From Pseudomonas sp. MWU13-2105 (lineage in GTDB: Bacteria; Pseudomonadota; Gammaproteobacteria; Pseudomonadales; Pseudomonadaceae), in the NCBI RefSeq assembly GCF_023242315.1, contig NZ_JALLIY010000001.1:62001-126000 (forward strand): a DNA stretch of 64,000 bases, given 5' to 3'. The notes beneath the pieces are model-generated. The model made no database searches. It worked only from the letters and a program-made list of their open reading frames with translations, and was not told where the DNA came from. The position numbers and the translations under genes were made by a program. Below, in pieces: positions 28,726 through 37,476 of this stretch (positions within the stretch are counted from its first letter, which is position 1; each line of letters starts with the position of its first letter).

Positions 28726-29113
28726 AAGTCACCTGCCAACTGTGGTTCGGGTTGATATCCAGGCGCTCGCCGCTGGCCAGGGTCAGAACCGTGCGCAGGT
28801 TCAGTCGCTGGGCGTCGAGCCGTTCGGTTTGAATCTCGATGGCGCTGCAATGACCGTCGTCGAGCAGCCATTGCAAGGCTTCGCGGGCATAGAACTCGGC
28901 GTCGAGCTGGGTCTGCGCGGAGAGCTTGACCCGCCGCAACAGCCACAGCCGCGAGCCAATACGGTCGTCGGTTACCGAGGGGAAACTGTCGCCCCACCAA
29001 CCGAAACGCTCATCGTCATCGATCGGGTCATCGCTGTTGGCGCGACGCCAGGTAAACAGGCTGATCAGTACCGAACGGGTCAGCGCCGTCTTCAGGTCGT
29101 TGGACACGAACAT
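28715..29113 (-). CDS. Phage tail protein, Mu gp46 family
   Basis: This 132-residue baseplate protein has SVLISLFTWRRA and DRFGWWGD-like (DERFGWWGDSFP) motifs found in Mu gp46/GP46 proteins, which resemble T4 gp25-type sheath initiators. It overlaps the gp47 gene by 11 bases and shares one base with the gp45 gene. Confidence 0.82.
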   Translation of the reverse strand: MFVSNDLKTALTRSVLISLFTWRRANSDDPIDDDERFGWWGDSFPSVTDDRIGSRLWLLRRVKLSAQTQLDAEFYAREALQWLLDDGHCSAIEIQTERLDAQRLNLRTVLTLASGERLDINPNHSWQVTYAV

Positions 29114-29622
29114 CAGGCACCTCCCGTCGGCGTGCCGGTCTGGCCGCTGCCCGGCTGGATGCCGCCGTGCACATGCTTCATCTGGCTGATGCCGCCGGCG
29201 ACCTGATCGCCCTGGGAGACGATCTTGCCGGTCTGGGTCAGGCTCGGTGTGTCGATGTTCACCGCGGTACCGGCGCGAATGTTCAGGGTGCCGGTTTCGA
29301 TATCGATGATCCGGCCACGCTTGAAGTGGATCTTGTCGCCCTCATCGGTGTAGAGGGCGATTTCGCCGGGGGCGAGGTTCTGCAGGCGGTAGCGGCGGTC
29401 GGCGACCACCAGGACGATAGCGTGGGAACGGTCGCCGCCGAGAAAGGTGGCGATGCCTTCGGCGCCAGCCAGCGGGTTGCTGGTGAAACCGTAGGGCTCG
29501 AAGTGCTCCATGTCGTCGCTCACTTCACCGGCGGTCAGGCGCATTTGCAGCGATTGCAGTTTGTTGGCCGAATTGGCGAGCACGACAGTGCCGCGCGCCA
29601 GCAGGCGTGTCAGTAGGCTCAT
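29113..29622 (-). CDS. Baseplate assembly protein V / spike (Mu gp45)
   Basis: This 169-residue central spike protein contains an OB-fold region and then beta-helix-like repeats (GTLNIRAGTAVNIDTPSLTQTG). It ends with the histidine-containing QMKHVHGG, a candidate for metal binding at the spike tip. The start at 29622 has AAGGA; the longer frame crosses a REP pair and is not real. This gene punctures the outer membrane in contractile systems. Confidence 0.83.
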   Translation of the reverse strand: MSLLTRLLARGTVVLANSANKLQSLQMRLTAGEVSDDMEHFEPYGFTSNPLAGAEGIATFLGGDRSHAIVLVVADRRYRLQNLAPGEIALYTDEGDKIHFKRGRIIDIETGTLNIRAGTAVNIDTPSLTQTGKIVSQGDQVAGGISQMKHVHGGIQPGSGQTGTPTGGA

Positions 29623-29656
29623 AAGGGGTCCTTGGGCAAGCGGTGTGTCAGGGAGG

Positions 29657-29759
29657 CCGCCTTCGCGGGCAAGCTCCGCTCCCACAGGGTTGATGTCACG
29701 CCGCGAACTTTCGGCCAAACACGGACATTGTGGGAGCGGAGCTTGCCCGCGAAGGCGGT
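29657..29759. repeat. REPIN inside the tailocin operon
   Basis: Two REP units (CGCGGGCAAGCTCCGCTCCCAC and its mirror) about 40 bases apart lie in the only sizeable gap between tail genes. This is a host-type repeat inserted within a phage-derived operon. Confidence 0.85.
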
Positions 29760-29788
29760 GGAACAGCATCCGAATAAGATGGGGATAA

Positions 29789-30835
29789 CTACTTCGTGGC
29801 CTTCGCAGGTGCCGGCGTGGCATCGAAGACCTGCGGCGGCGCCACTACCAGGGTGGTGATCGAGCCCTGGGCGGACAACGACCAGGTCACTTTGGAGATC
29901 AGCATGTCCTGGTCCACGTCCAGCACCGGATCCTTCACCCGCACGGTCAGGTTGTGTCGCCACAGGTCACCGTTGGACTGTCGCCAGCCCTGCACGCTGT
30001 AAGTGGTCGTCAGGGCCTTGGCGCCACGCGTCGCCCGCTCCCAGTCGGCCCGTTGCTGGGCCAACAGCGGAGTGATCTGCGCGCTTTCGCTGATCACCGT
30101 GACCCGCTTGCGATCCGGATTGACCTCGCTGGACACCCCGGAAACCTCGCTCACCGCGCTACCGCTGTTCTGGTCGCTGCCCTTGTGCTGACCAATCACC
30201 CGGTACTCGGAAAATACCGCGCTGTAGTCCCTCGGCGTATTGGCCGAAAGAATGTTCTTGCCCAGCTCCAGTACATCAGTCGCCCGCCCGGCACTGCCAG
30301 GTTTGGCAAGTACCAGGTTGCCGCTTGCGTCATCGGTGGAAAATACCCGATACAAAGTCAGCAACCGATCGATGGACTTGAACACCGTCTCACCCGGCAC
30401 GATGCTGTGGGTTTGCAGTTTGGTGGTTTCCGGGATCTCGCTGCGCACATTGACCTTGTAGGGTTTGGCCAGCGCCTCGACGATCTTTAGCAGGCTCTGT
30501 TCACGCCACTGGCTTGGCTGGTTGACGGCCGCGCAATCCACCAGGTCCCGGGTCAGCGAACTGCCCTCGACGGTCAGGCTGATCTGATTGCCGTCATAGC
30601 TGATGGGCGCCTTGAACACGTAACCGGTCAGCACCAGGTCGCAGCCGATCAGCACCGAACAACGGGCGCCGGCCTTGATCGGCACGGCCACGGTCTGTCC
30701 CGGCCATTTCCAGGTGATACCGAGCTTGAAGGTACGGAACTGACGCTCGAGATCAGCACTGATCTCGATGCTCTTCCAGCCCTCATAACTCAGGCCATCG
30801 ACCAACAGGACGACAGCATTGTCGATGTCGTTCAT
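29789..30835 (-). CDS. Baseplate hub protein (Mu gp44 / gpP family)
   Basis: This 348-residue baseplate hub component has the beginning DAVVLL-like (DNAVVLLVDGLSYEGWKSIEIS) and ISLTVEGSSLTRDLVDCA, as in Mu P-type proteins related to T4 gp27. It starts 3 bases after the preceding stop. The 166-base gap after it holds the REPIN and restarts at gp45. Confidence 0.83.
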   Translation of the reverse strand: MNDIDNAVVLLVDGLSYEGWKSIEISADLERQFRTFKLGITWKWPGQTVAVPIKAGARCSVLIGCDLVLTGYVFKAPISYDGNQISLTVEGSSLTRDLVDCAAVNQPSQWREQSLLKIVEALAKPYKVNVRSEIPETTKLQTHSIVPGETVFKSIDRLLTLYRVFSTDDASGNLVLAKPGSAGRATDVLELGKNILSANTPRDYSAVFSEYRVIGQHKGSDQNSGSAVSEVSGVSSEVNPDRKRVTVISESAQITPLLAQQRADWERATRGAKALTTTYSVQGWRQSNGDLWRHNLTVRVKDPVLDVDQDMLISKVTWSLSAQGSITTLVVAPPQVFDATPAPAKATK

Positions 30836-30838
30836 GGC

Positions 30839-32125
30839 TTACTCCTGGGAGATCTGCAACGGCACCGGCGGTATGAAACCGGGGTGCGAAATCCGGTTGC
30901 GCTGCACCACCTCACCCACTCGCGTGGCATCGCCGAGTTTCTGGTAAGACACGACCAGGGCCGGCTGGGTGCTCTTGGGAGTCAGGTCAACCAGACGCAC
31001 CCCGTTGGACGCCACCGCATTGAGATGCTGCGTTAACGCCTGACGAACGCTACTGAGGGCCTGGTACTGCACCGCGTCGGCCTTGAGCGCCGCCTGCCAG
31101 ATCATATCGTTGAGGCTGTCACGCAGCGCCAGCACATCGTCGACCACCGGCACATCGGCGCGTTGCACCGGCTGCTGGGCTTGTTGGGCCAGTGACGGTG
31201 TGGTCGTCAGTTTCACCGCCGGCGTCGCCACCGGTATCATTGACACCAACTGGGAGATCTGGACCAGCAAGGCATCCTGGATCAGGTTCACCGTGGCCTG
31301 CGAAGCCGCGGCGGAGTCCTTGCCGATGGTCAGTTTTGACGCGTCGAGGGACTTGGCGTCCTCGACCTGTTTCGAGAGGTCCGCCAGCATTCCGTGATAG
31401 CCCTGGACGGCAAAGTCCTTCAGGCCCCGAACTTCGCCCACAACGCTTTTGACTTCACCGACCAATCCGTTGAATTCGCCCAGCACGCTTTTAACCGCGG
31501 CACTCACTTGCCGGGGGAACTCCTTGACCGTGCGAACCAGGGCATAGATGTTCGCGTACGTCTCGATCAGCGGTTGCAACTCCTGCTCGATCACGTGATA
31601 CGCCAGAGTAATCCCCTTGCGCAGGTTTTCCAGGCCGATCCGCGCCTGGTTGATCTGCGACATCGCCCCATCGAAACGCGCCACCGAAGCGTCGAGCAAT
31701 TTGTCCGACGCCACCTGCAATTGCTTCTGGGTGTCGACGACGACCTTGGGGAACTGCAGCGGTTCATCCGGATAGAACTTCAGGCTGAAGGTGACCAACC
31801 CGCCATCCTTGCGGGTCTGGGTCATCTCGCATTCGCCGACCTTGACCTGCAACCGTCCCTGCCACGGGTGAACCAGTTCGCCGCTGCCCTCCTCCAGGGC
31901 CTTGAGCAGCGCGTCACGCTTCTCAAGGCAATCGGCGCCAACGATGAAGGCCGTCAGTTCATAGATTTTCGACTGCTGGCCGAGCCCTTCAAAAAACGCT
32001 CGGTCGCGCTGCGGGTATTCATGCAACTGGCCTTTCTGGCCGACCGGGTTTTTCGCCTGGTCGACCCAGAATGGCACGCCGCGAAACGACGCCGGCAACA
32101 ACCGATCACGCCAGTTAGTCGCCAT
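30839..32125 (-). CDS. DNA circularisation-domain tail protein (Mu gp43 family)
   Basis: This 428-residue protein with the so-called DNA circularisation N-terminal domain (WRDRLLPASFRGVPFWVDQ...) is, despite the name, a conserved component of Mu/SfV-like tails and baseplates. Helical segments follow from about residue 150. The ATG at 32125 is favoured by GGAGGTG; it overlaps the tape measure gene by 11 bases. Confidence 0.82.
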   Translation of the reverse strand: MATNWRDRLLPASFRGVPFWVDQAKNPVGQKGQLHEYPQRDRAFFEGLGQQSKIYELTAFIVGADCLEKRDALLKALEEGSGELVHPWQGRLQVKVGECEMTQTRKDGGLVTFSLKFYPDEPLQFPKVVVDTQKQLQVASDKLLDASVARFDGAMSQINQARIGLENLRKGITLAYHVIEQELQPLIETYANIYALVRTVKEFPRQVSAAVKSVLGEFNGLVGEVKSVVGEVRGLKDFAVQGYHGMLADLSKQVEDAKSLDASKLTIGKDSAAASQATVNLIQDALLVQISQLVSMIPVATPAVKLTTTPSLAQQAQQPVQRADVPVVDDVLALRDSLNDMIWQAALKADAVQYQALSSVRQALTQHLNAVASNGVRLVDLTPKSTQPALVVSYQKLGDATRVGEVVQRNRISHPGFIPPVPLQISQE

Positions 32126-33872
32126 AGACACCTCCGAGGGAAAGTGAGCGATAGCCGACGCGAGGCGTCAGGTCCAGGCCCGGTTGGTTGGTTTGCGCCT
32201 GGTCGACGCGCAAGCCCGCTGGCGCGTCTTTGAAGCTCACGGTCAAGCCGCCTTCAAGTTGCGTGCGGTTATTCGCGGCCGTTTGCTGGACCAGGCCGTT
32301 GGCGTTGCTGGTCAGACCGGAGTCGGTACTGCCCGACGGGTCGCTCCAACTCCAGAAAGAAGAAGCGCCGCCATTGGCTGCCTTGGCATTACTGGCCTCT
32401 TGCTGCTGCGCCAGGCCATCGACCTTGCCGGTGACCTTGGCGACAAAGTCACCGAAACCACCGCTGAACAACTCCTTGATCGGCGTGATAAAGCTCTGCA
32501 ACTTGCTCCACCAGCCGGCGAACCAGGCGACAATCGGATCCCAGTTCTTGATGATCATCCCCAGCGGCGACCAGTCGAACATCGTCTGGAAAAAGTCCAT
32601 GACCGGGGCCGCCAGGCTTTGCAGTACCTCCCACAAGGCAGAAAAGACCTTGCTGATGGGCTCCCAGTTGGCAACGATCAGCCCGACGGGAGACCAGTCG
32701 AACAAGGTCTGGAAGAACTCCTTGAGCATTTGCGCCGGGTCTTGCAGTGCGGCCCAGATCGTCTCGAAGTAGGCACTGATAGCGCCCCAGTTGTTGACGA
32801 CCAACCCTACCGGCGACCAGTCGAACAGTGCCTTGAGAAAGTCAACCAGCGGTGCGCTCAGTACTTTGATCGTGTTCCAGGTCTCCTCGAAAAAAGCGCT
32901 AATCGCCCCCCAGTTATTGACAATCAACCCCAGCGGCGACCAGTCGAACACGCCCTTGAGAAAGTCCATCACCGGCACGGCCAGTGCCTTGAGCAATCGC
33001 CAGATCGAATCGAAGAGTCCCGTTACAGGCCCCCAGTTGTCGATGACCAGGCCCAGCGGAGTCCAGGAAAACAACGCCTTGAAAAAGTCGAATACCGAGG
33101 CGGCTGCCATGCTGATCGACTGCCAAAAGCCGGCGAAAAACACACTGATCGTCTCCCAGCCCGCGCTGATCATCGGCATCGGCGACCAGTCGAGCACCGC
33201 CTGCAATCCCGACATGAAGCTGGCCGCCATGCTTTTGATGCTGTCCCAAAGCCCACTGAAAAAGCCTGAAATCGGTTTCCAGTAAGCAACGATCAGCGCC
33301 GCGGCAAGGGCAAAGCCCACCACGACCAAACCGATCGGCGAAGCGAGCACACCCACCACCGCTGCCACCCCGGCCACCGCACCTTGCAGGACGGTGAACG
33401 CCACCGCCCCCGCCGCCAGGCCCTGGACCAGATTCGGATTGGCCGCCACGAACTCGGCGACTCGGCTCACCAGCGGCACCAACGCCGTCACTACGGAATT
33501 CACCACAGGCAACAAGCCCTGGCCGAACTTCAGGGAAACCTTGTCGACCGCCTCACTCAAGCTCGCCAGATTTTTTGCCGTGGGCCCTGAATCAGATCCC
33601 TCGGCGCCCTTGCGGGCCTCGGCCAGCTTGTTTTCCGCCTCGATCGCTGACTTGACGCCCTCGACAAAAGGCGCCGCCAGGCCTTCGCCCTTGAACAGCG
33701 CCGAGAGATCCAGCTCGCCCAGACCGCTGTCCTCCAGGCTCTTCTTGAAACTTTCGACTTTCTTGCTGACCCCTGACAGGTCGTCGTCCATTTTCTGGAC
33801 ACCATTCACGACAAGGGCCATGTTCACAACCGTCTGGGTATTCGCCGTGAGCGTATTATTGGTCGTAGCCAT
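32115..33872 (-). CDS. Tail tape measure protein with 41-residue repeats
   Basis: This 585-residue protein sets tail length. After an N-terminal helical part and a hydrophobic segment (about residues 150-205), residues about 205-490 are six full and one partial copies of a 41-residue repeat. Each has NW(G/E/D)xI near its start, an FxxxW core and FDWSP(L/V)G near its end. Hydrophobic segments are expected for membrane penetration. The ATG overlaps the stop of the frameshifted chaperone product (TGATG). The repeated DNA units are 123 bases long. Confidence 0.88.
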   Translation of the reverse strand: MATTNNTLTANTQTVVNMALVVNGVQKMDDDLSGVSKKVESFKKSLEDSGLGELDLSALFKGEGLAAPFVEGVKSAIEAENKLAEARKGAEGSDSGPTAKNLASLSEAVDKVSLKFGQGLLPVVNSVVTALVPLVSRVAEFVAANPNLVQGLAAGAVAFTVLQGAVAGVAAVVGVLASPIGLVVVGFALAAALIVAYWKPISGFFSGLWDSIKSMAASFMSGLQAVLDWSPMPMISAGWETISVFFAGFWQSISMAAASVFDFFKALFSWTPLGLVIDNWGPVTGLFDSIWRLLKALAVPVMDFLKGVFDWSPLGLIVNNWGAISAFFEETWNTIKVLSAPLVDFLKALFDWSPVGLVVNNWGAISAYFETIWAALQDPAQMLKEFFQTLFDWSPVGLIVANWEPISKVFSALWEVLQSLAAPVMDFFQTMFDWSPLGMIIKNWDPIVAWFAGWWSKLQSFITPIKELFSGGFGDFVAKVTGKVDGLAQQQEASNAKAANGGASSFWSWSDPSGSTDSGLTSNANGLVQQTAANNRTQLEGGLTVSFKDAPAGLRVDQAQTNQPGLDLTPRVGYRSLSLGGVYGD

Positions 33873-34299
33873 CACTGCACCTGCTGCATCGCATTGATCC
33901 GTTGCGCGTGCTCCAGGGATTCCCGGAGCACATCCAGTGGCCTGGCCATCATCTGTTCGGGGTCAACCTTCCAGAACCAGGCCAGGTCATAGGCGACCGC
34001 AATCAGCTCGCCGATGGCTGCGATGCCGCACTCATGAAAAAACCCGCCACCGCCCAGCTCAAAGTGTTGAGGTCGGACAGGTCCAGCTGGTTGACCGACG
34101 ACGGCGGGATGCCGGCGCAGACCGCGATGTACTTGGCCGCGACGTCCATGTCGAGGCTGACGTCTTCGCCCTTGTCGATCTTGTACGGCAGCGCCTTGAT
34201 CGCCCGCACTTCCTGCACCGTCGGACGGCGCAGGGTGAGTTCGCCCAGGGGTTCGCCGTGGGCCTCGATGGGCACCTGCAACTTCACCGGATCAGTCAT
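33872..34299 (-). CDS. Tail assembly chaperone long form by -1 frameshift (gp41-gp41')
   Basis: The upstream 98-residue frame contains the slippery heptamer T TTT TTC at 34042-34036 (codons GGT TTT TTC, residues 86-88). A -1 slip there opens a frame reading FHECGIAAIGELIAVAYD... that continues to a TGA at 33874-33872, overlapping the tape measure start. The product would be about 142 residues. A frameshifted pair just before the tape measure gene is a well-known conserved feature of long-tailed phages. The slip is inferred from sequence, not measured. Confidence 0.75.
34003..34299 (-). CDS. Tail assembly protein short form (Mu gp41 family)
   Basis: This 98-residue unshifted product of the chaperone gene, with the gp41/tail assembly domain (VPIEAHGEPLGELTLRRPTV near the start), should coat the tape measure during tail assembly together with the longer frameshift form. 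It overlaps the tube gene by four bases. Terminates 11 codons after the slippery site. Confidence 0.83.
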   Translation of the reverse strand: MTDPVKLQVPIEAHGEPLGELTLRRPTVQEVRAIKALPYKIDKGEDVSLDMDVAAKYIAVCAGIPPSSVNQLDLSDLNTLSWAVAGFFMSAASQPSAS

Positions 34300-34643
34300 T
34301 GCCAGGTCCCCTTGATGCCTTCGAATTTCAGCGCGATAGTCGCGTCGTCACCCTTGGCGGACGGTGTATCGGTCAGATAGGCACCGGCCAGGACGTAGAC
34401 CTTGCCATTGCTGAATTCGCAGGTGACGGTCATGTCGGTGCCGGCGACCAGTTGCTTGAGCGGGAAGTCCGGCGTGTACAGCGCGGTTACCGCGAAAGTC
34501 GGAGCGACGTCGGTTTCCTTGTAGAAACCCGGCACGACCGTTTCCCGTTTGACGAACATCAGCGGCGCTTCGCAACCACCGTTGATAGTCAGTTGAGCGC
34601 CGTCCACTTTGACGTAGCAGGTGCCCGCAATCAGTTGACCCAT
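34296..34643 (-). CDS. Tail tube protein (Mu gpM-like)
   Basis: This 115-residue protein matches the phage tail tube family of Mu/SfV-type contractile tails (MGQLIAGTCYVKVDGAQL...). It polymerises as hexameric rings inside the sheath. GGAGA lies before the ATG. A hairpin separates it from the sheath gene. Confidence 0.83.
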   Translation of the reverse strand: MGQLIAGTCYVKVDGAQLTINGGCEAPLMFVKRETVVPGFYKETDVAPTFAVTALYTPDFPLKQLVAGTDMTVTCEFSNGKVYVLAGAYLTDTPSAKGDDATIALKFEGIKGTWQ

Positions 34644-34660
34644 GGTGTATCTCCTTACAA

Positions 34661-34684
34661 TAAAAAGCCCGCATCGAGCGGGCT
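34661..34684 (-). terminator. Hairpin with T-run between sheath and tube genes
   Basis: AGCCCGC-5 nt-GCGGGCT is followed on the minus strand by TTTTTATTG. It has the form of an intrinsic terminator, but the downstream tail genes need read-through, so it is likely an attenuator or mRNA processing/stability element. Confidence 0.6.
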
Positions 34685-34709
34685 GGGGTTACGCAGTGTG
34701 GGCAGGCGA

Positions 34710-36206
34710 TCAGGCCGCCGCGTCGTACTGCAGGCGGAACTGGTTGAGCAGCGCGAATACTCGCAGGCCGTTGATGTAGTCCGGCGGGAACAGCACGTTG
34801 ACCCGGCTCGGGTCCTGGCTGTCGCGCTCGACGATCAGGTGCTCGGCGAACATCTCGGCGTTCTCCACATGGCCTTCCAGTTCGAGCTTGGCGTACTGGG
34901 CGATCAGCTCGCCGCGGATGGTGCTCGGGGTGATGATCGGCTGGCCGGCGCCGAAGCGGGTGCCATCGGCCGCGAGCTTGTGGCGACCGTACTTGCTGGT
35001 GATCACGCTTTGCAGGCGGCGCACGATAAAGGCCGACTGGTGCATCGTCTCGCTGTCCAGGTAGGAGTTGTCCGCCTGGCCGTAAGCGTTTTTCTGGTAG
35101 GTGGTGATCGCCCGCTGGATGCGCACATAACCGCCTTCGTAGTACGCGGTGGCGAGACCGTAGCTGAGCAGCGACTGACGTTCGGTCAGGGTGAAACGCT
35201 CGCTGGCGGCAGCCGGATCGATACCCGGCAGGCTGCCGCTCTGGGTCGGACGGCTGGCGTCGGCGGAGATGAACACCGCAGTCCGCGCGGCCAGGGCCGC
35301 GGCCTGGACCCAGACCGGTTGTGGCACACCCGGCTCCATGGCCAGGAGGGTCATGTGCTGGTCGTTGCGGGTTTGGCCGGCGGCCACCAGGGTACCGACG
35401 GTGCCGCGCTTGGCGCTGTAGACATGACCGAACAGCTGCTTGGACCAGGACCAGCGACCGACGCTGTCGTCCATCGCCGCTTGCCAGGCATTCAGGGTGG
35501 CCACATCGGACCAGGGCTGGCAGATGAACTCGAACGGTTCATCACCGAGTGCCGCGAGTGCGGCAACCTGATCCGGCACCCCGGCACCGCCGGCCATTGC
35601 CGCGGAGACGATGGTCAGGCCGGCGGGGGTCTGCTCGCCATTGCTCTTGCCCAGGCGATTGAACTGCAGGCTGATATCGTTGCCGCTGTCCCCGGTCCAT
35701 TTGCAGGTCAGGGTCACGGTGCCGTCGACGGCCACGGCGCTGACCGGCAGGTCGGTCGCGGCGTTGACTTGCAGCGCCAGGGTAGTGGCAACCTGAGCGG
35801 CGGTCGCCCCGTTGACCACGGCAGCCTGGACCCGCACACCACCGACATACAGGTTGAGCGCGCCGCTTTCGGTGGCGGTGCCGGTCAGTTTCAGGTCGGC
35901 CTTGGCGATGCTGCCCACGCTGCTGCGCAGCGGCAGGCACCAGATCTCGCCGACCGGATCGGTCTTGCGCCAGGTGTCGTACATCGAAGCGAGCATCGAG
36001 CCCTGACCACCGATGCTTTTCGCCAGGGCGACACTGGAGACCAGCACCAGGCTGCCGACTTCGGTGCTGGTGGCGTTGTCGTTGACCTGGGCGACGATCA
36101 GGCGCCGCAGGGTCGACGACGCGCTATTGGCCGCCGAGTTGTCCATTTCGGCGTAGAACAGCGGAACACGCAGGTCCGCGGGGATGTTGCTGAATCCGAT
36201 AGCCAT
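34710..36206 (-). CDS. Contractile tail sheath protein (Mu gpL family)
   Basis: This 498-residue sheath subunit is recognised by the start MAIGFSNIPADLRVPLFYAE and the C-terminal region RDSQDPSRVNVLFPPDYINGLRVFA. Its presence shows an R-type (contractile) particle. The start at 36206 overlaps the DUF2635 stop (TAATG) and has an AGGAT site. Confidence 0.9.
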   Translation of the reverse strand: MAIGFSNIPADLRVPLFYAEMDNSAANSASSTLRRLIVAQVNDNATSTEVGSLVLVSSVALAKSIGGQGSMLASMYDTWRKTDPVGEIWCLPLRSSVGSIAKADLKLTGTATESGALNLYVGGVRVQAAVVNGATAAQVATTLALQVNAATDLPVSAVAVDGTVTLTCKWTGDSGNDISLQFNRLGKSNGEQTPAGLTIVSAAMAGGAGVPDQVAALAALGDEPFEFICQPWSDVATLNAWQAAMDDSVGRWSWSKQLFGHVYSAKRGTVGTLVAAGQTRNDQHMTLLAMEPGVPQPVWVQAAALAARTAVFISADASRPTQSGSLPGIDPAAASERFTLTERQSLLSYGLATAYYEGGYVRIQRAITTYQKNAYGQADNSYLDSETMHQSAFIVRRLQSVITSKYGRHKLAADGTRFGAGQPIITPSTIRGELIAQYAKLELEGHVENAEMFAEHLIVERDSQDPSRVNVLFPPDYINGLRVFALLNQFRLQYDAAA

Positions 36207-36388
36207 TATTGGGCATCCTGTGGTTGTGCCGCTTGCACGGCATTGAGGGTGATATCGCCATCGGCCAGACGACGGCGCCACCAGGCGCCGTCGGCGACTT
36301 CACGGCCTTCGAGCGGTAGCAGGTCGCCGGCTTCCGGATCCGGTACGGCGCGGCCCGGGGCCGGCACTACGGTGATGCGTTGGGTCAT
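36206..36388 (-). CDS. DUF2635 small protein (Mu gp38 position)
   Basis: This 60-residue protein with the DUF2635 pattern RITVVPAPGRAVPDPEAGDLLP...WWRRRLADGD is found just before the sheath gene in Mu-like tails. Overlaps neighbours by 3-4 bases on both sides. Function unknown. Confidence 0.82.
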   Translation of the reverse strand: MTQRITVVPAPGRAVPDPEAGDLLPLEGREVADGAWWRRRLADGDITLNAVQAAQPQDAQ

Positions 36389-36969
36389 TGCGTTACGTCT
36401 CCTGAAAAAGTCAGCTCCAGGCGCCCATCGGGGCCTGGGCGGTGCAGATTGGGATCGGCGGGATCGATGGCATCGACCTTCACCGTGACCCCGGTAAAAG
36501 ACGGCAAGCCGTCCAATTCACGCTCGTGCCAGGTTTCGGCCGGATCCGTGGAGCGATTGCGCCCCAACTGGAACTCGGCGAAGAAATGCAGGCGATAGAG
36601 CAGGCGGCTGGCGCTGATCGAGATCAGTTCGCCACCGTCGTATTCGATGGGGTTGTAATAGGTGTCGGGTTTGAAGCCGACCAGCGCGCGCCAGAGTTCG
36701 GCGCGCAGGCTGTGGAGTTGGTCGAAGGCTTGGGCGCCGTTGCTGGCGTCGAGCACCAGGATCAGTTCCAGGCGATCGGTCAGGGTCTGGCGGGTGACGT
36801 TTTGCGAGGCGTCCTTGCTTGCCAGGTCGGTCATCACGGTGACGAAGGCCGCCGGGGTTTGCAGCGTGGTGTTGCTTTGCAGCAGGTCGAGATCAAGGCC
36901 GGTCGAGATATGTTGGGCAAGACTGGGGCATTGAGCACGCAGTTGCGTGAGAATCGGGGTGATGTTCAT
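36385..36969 (-). CDS. Tail terminator/completion-like protein (Mu gp37 family)
   Basis: This 194-residue protein of the Gp37 family is first of the structural tail genes; in this position it is thought to cap or complete the tail. Contains LYRLHFFAEFQLGRN. The ATG at 36969 has GGTGAAC before it; a GTG nine bases upstream is possible. Confidence 0.75.
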   Translation of the reverse strand: MNITPILTQLRAQCPSLAQHISTGLDLDLLQSNTTLQTPAAFVTVMTDLASKDASQNVTRQTLTDRLELILVLDASNGAQAFDQLHSLRAELWRALVGFKPDTYYNPIEYDGGELISISASRLLYRLHFFAEFQLGRNRSTDPAETWHERELDGLPSFTGVTVKVDAIDPADPNLHRPGPDGRLELTFSGDVTQ

Positions 36970-36990
36970 GGGGTTCACCGGGTAATTGAA

Positions 36991-37010
36991 AACCCGTCGA
37001 TTGACGGGTT
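36991..37010 (-). terminator. Hairpin before the structural tail genes
   Basis: AACCCGTC-4 nt-GACGGGTT is a perfect stem followed on the minus strand by TTTTCAATT. It lies just before the gp37 gene and may act as an attenuator. Confidence 0.55.
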
Positions 37011-37036
37011 CGACAGACGATCATTCGCCTCCAGAA

Positions 37037-37056
37037 AGCCCGCGTCCTTGCGGGCT
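37037..37056 (-). terminator. Second hairpin between holin and tail genes
   Basis: AGCCCGC-6 nt-GCGGGCT is followed by a short TTTCT on the minus strand. Together with the stem at 36991 it forms a double hairpin in the 159-base gap between holin and gp37. Confidence 0.5.
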
Positions 37057-37128
37057 GGGTCCTGCTCTCGGGCCCGCCAGCTCCAGTCCTTTGGTGATAT
37101 CCGAGGTGCTCATGAGCGCTTAGTCCGG

Positions 37129-37476
37129 CTATTGCTCCGGCCGGGTCTCCGGGGGAGGCGTTTCGTCCACCCCCAGACGCTTGGCCGCCCAGCGCTCATA
37201 AAGGCCGATGGCGGCATCGGCGCCGGCCATGGCGGTCAGGCAGCCAAAGGCGCCGGCGGTCCAGATCGACACCCCGGCGGCATACAGCAGCATGATGGTC
37301 GACACGCCGCAGACCATGCAGGCCCCGGAGCGCAGTACCAGCCGGCGCAGCAGTACCCAGCCACGGGCACCGTCCTTGTCGGCGCGCCACATTTCGCCGG
37401 AAACCCCGCCGACCACGGCCAGCAAGATGACCAGCCAGATAGGCATGTCCACCAACGCTTGTTGCTCGCTCGTCAT
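37129..37476 (-). CDS. Tailocin holin
   Basis: This 115-residue membrane protein has hydrophobic helices near residues 13-28 and 45-85 and a charged C-terminus, matching phage holin superfamily III-type proteins of tailocin clusters. It would permit endolysin access to the wall. The ATG at 37476 has GCAGGAGG before it. It is the first gene of the late operon, far from the endolysin and spanins, which are last. Confidence 0.75.
   Translation of the reverse strand: MTSEQQALVDMPIWLVILLAVVGGVSGEMWRADKDGARGWVLLRRLVLRSGACMVCGVSTIMLLYAAGVSIWTAGAFGCLTAMAGADAAIGLYERWAAKRLGVDETPPPETRPEQ

Noticed and set aside
37021..37113. 30-codon ORF (MSTSDITKGLEL...) between holin and gp37 genes
   Set aside because: No ribosome site, and it runs through a hairpin; possible but not supported.
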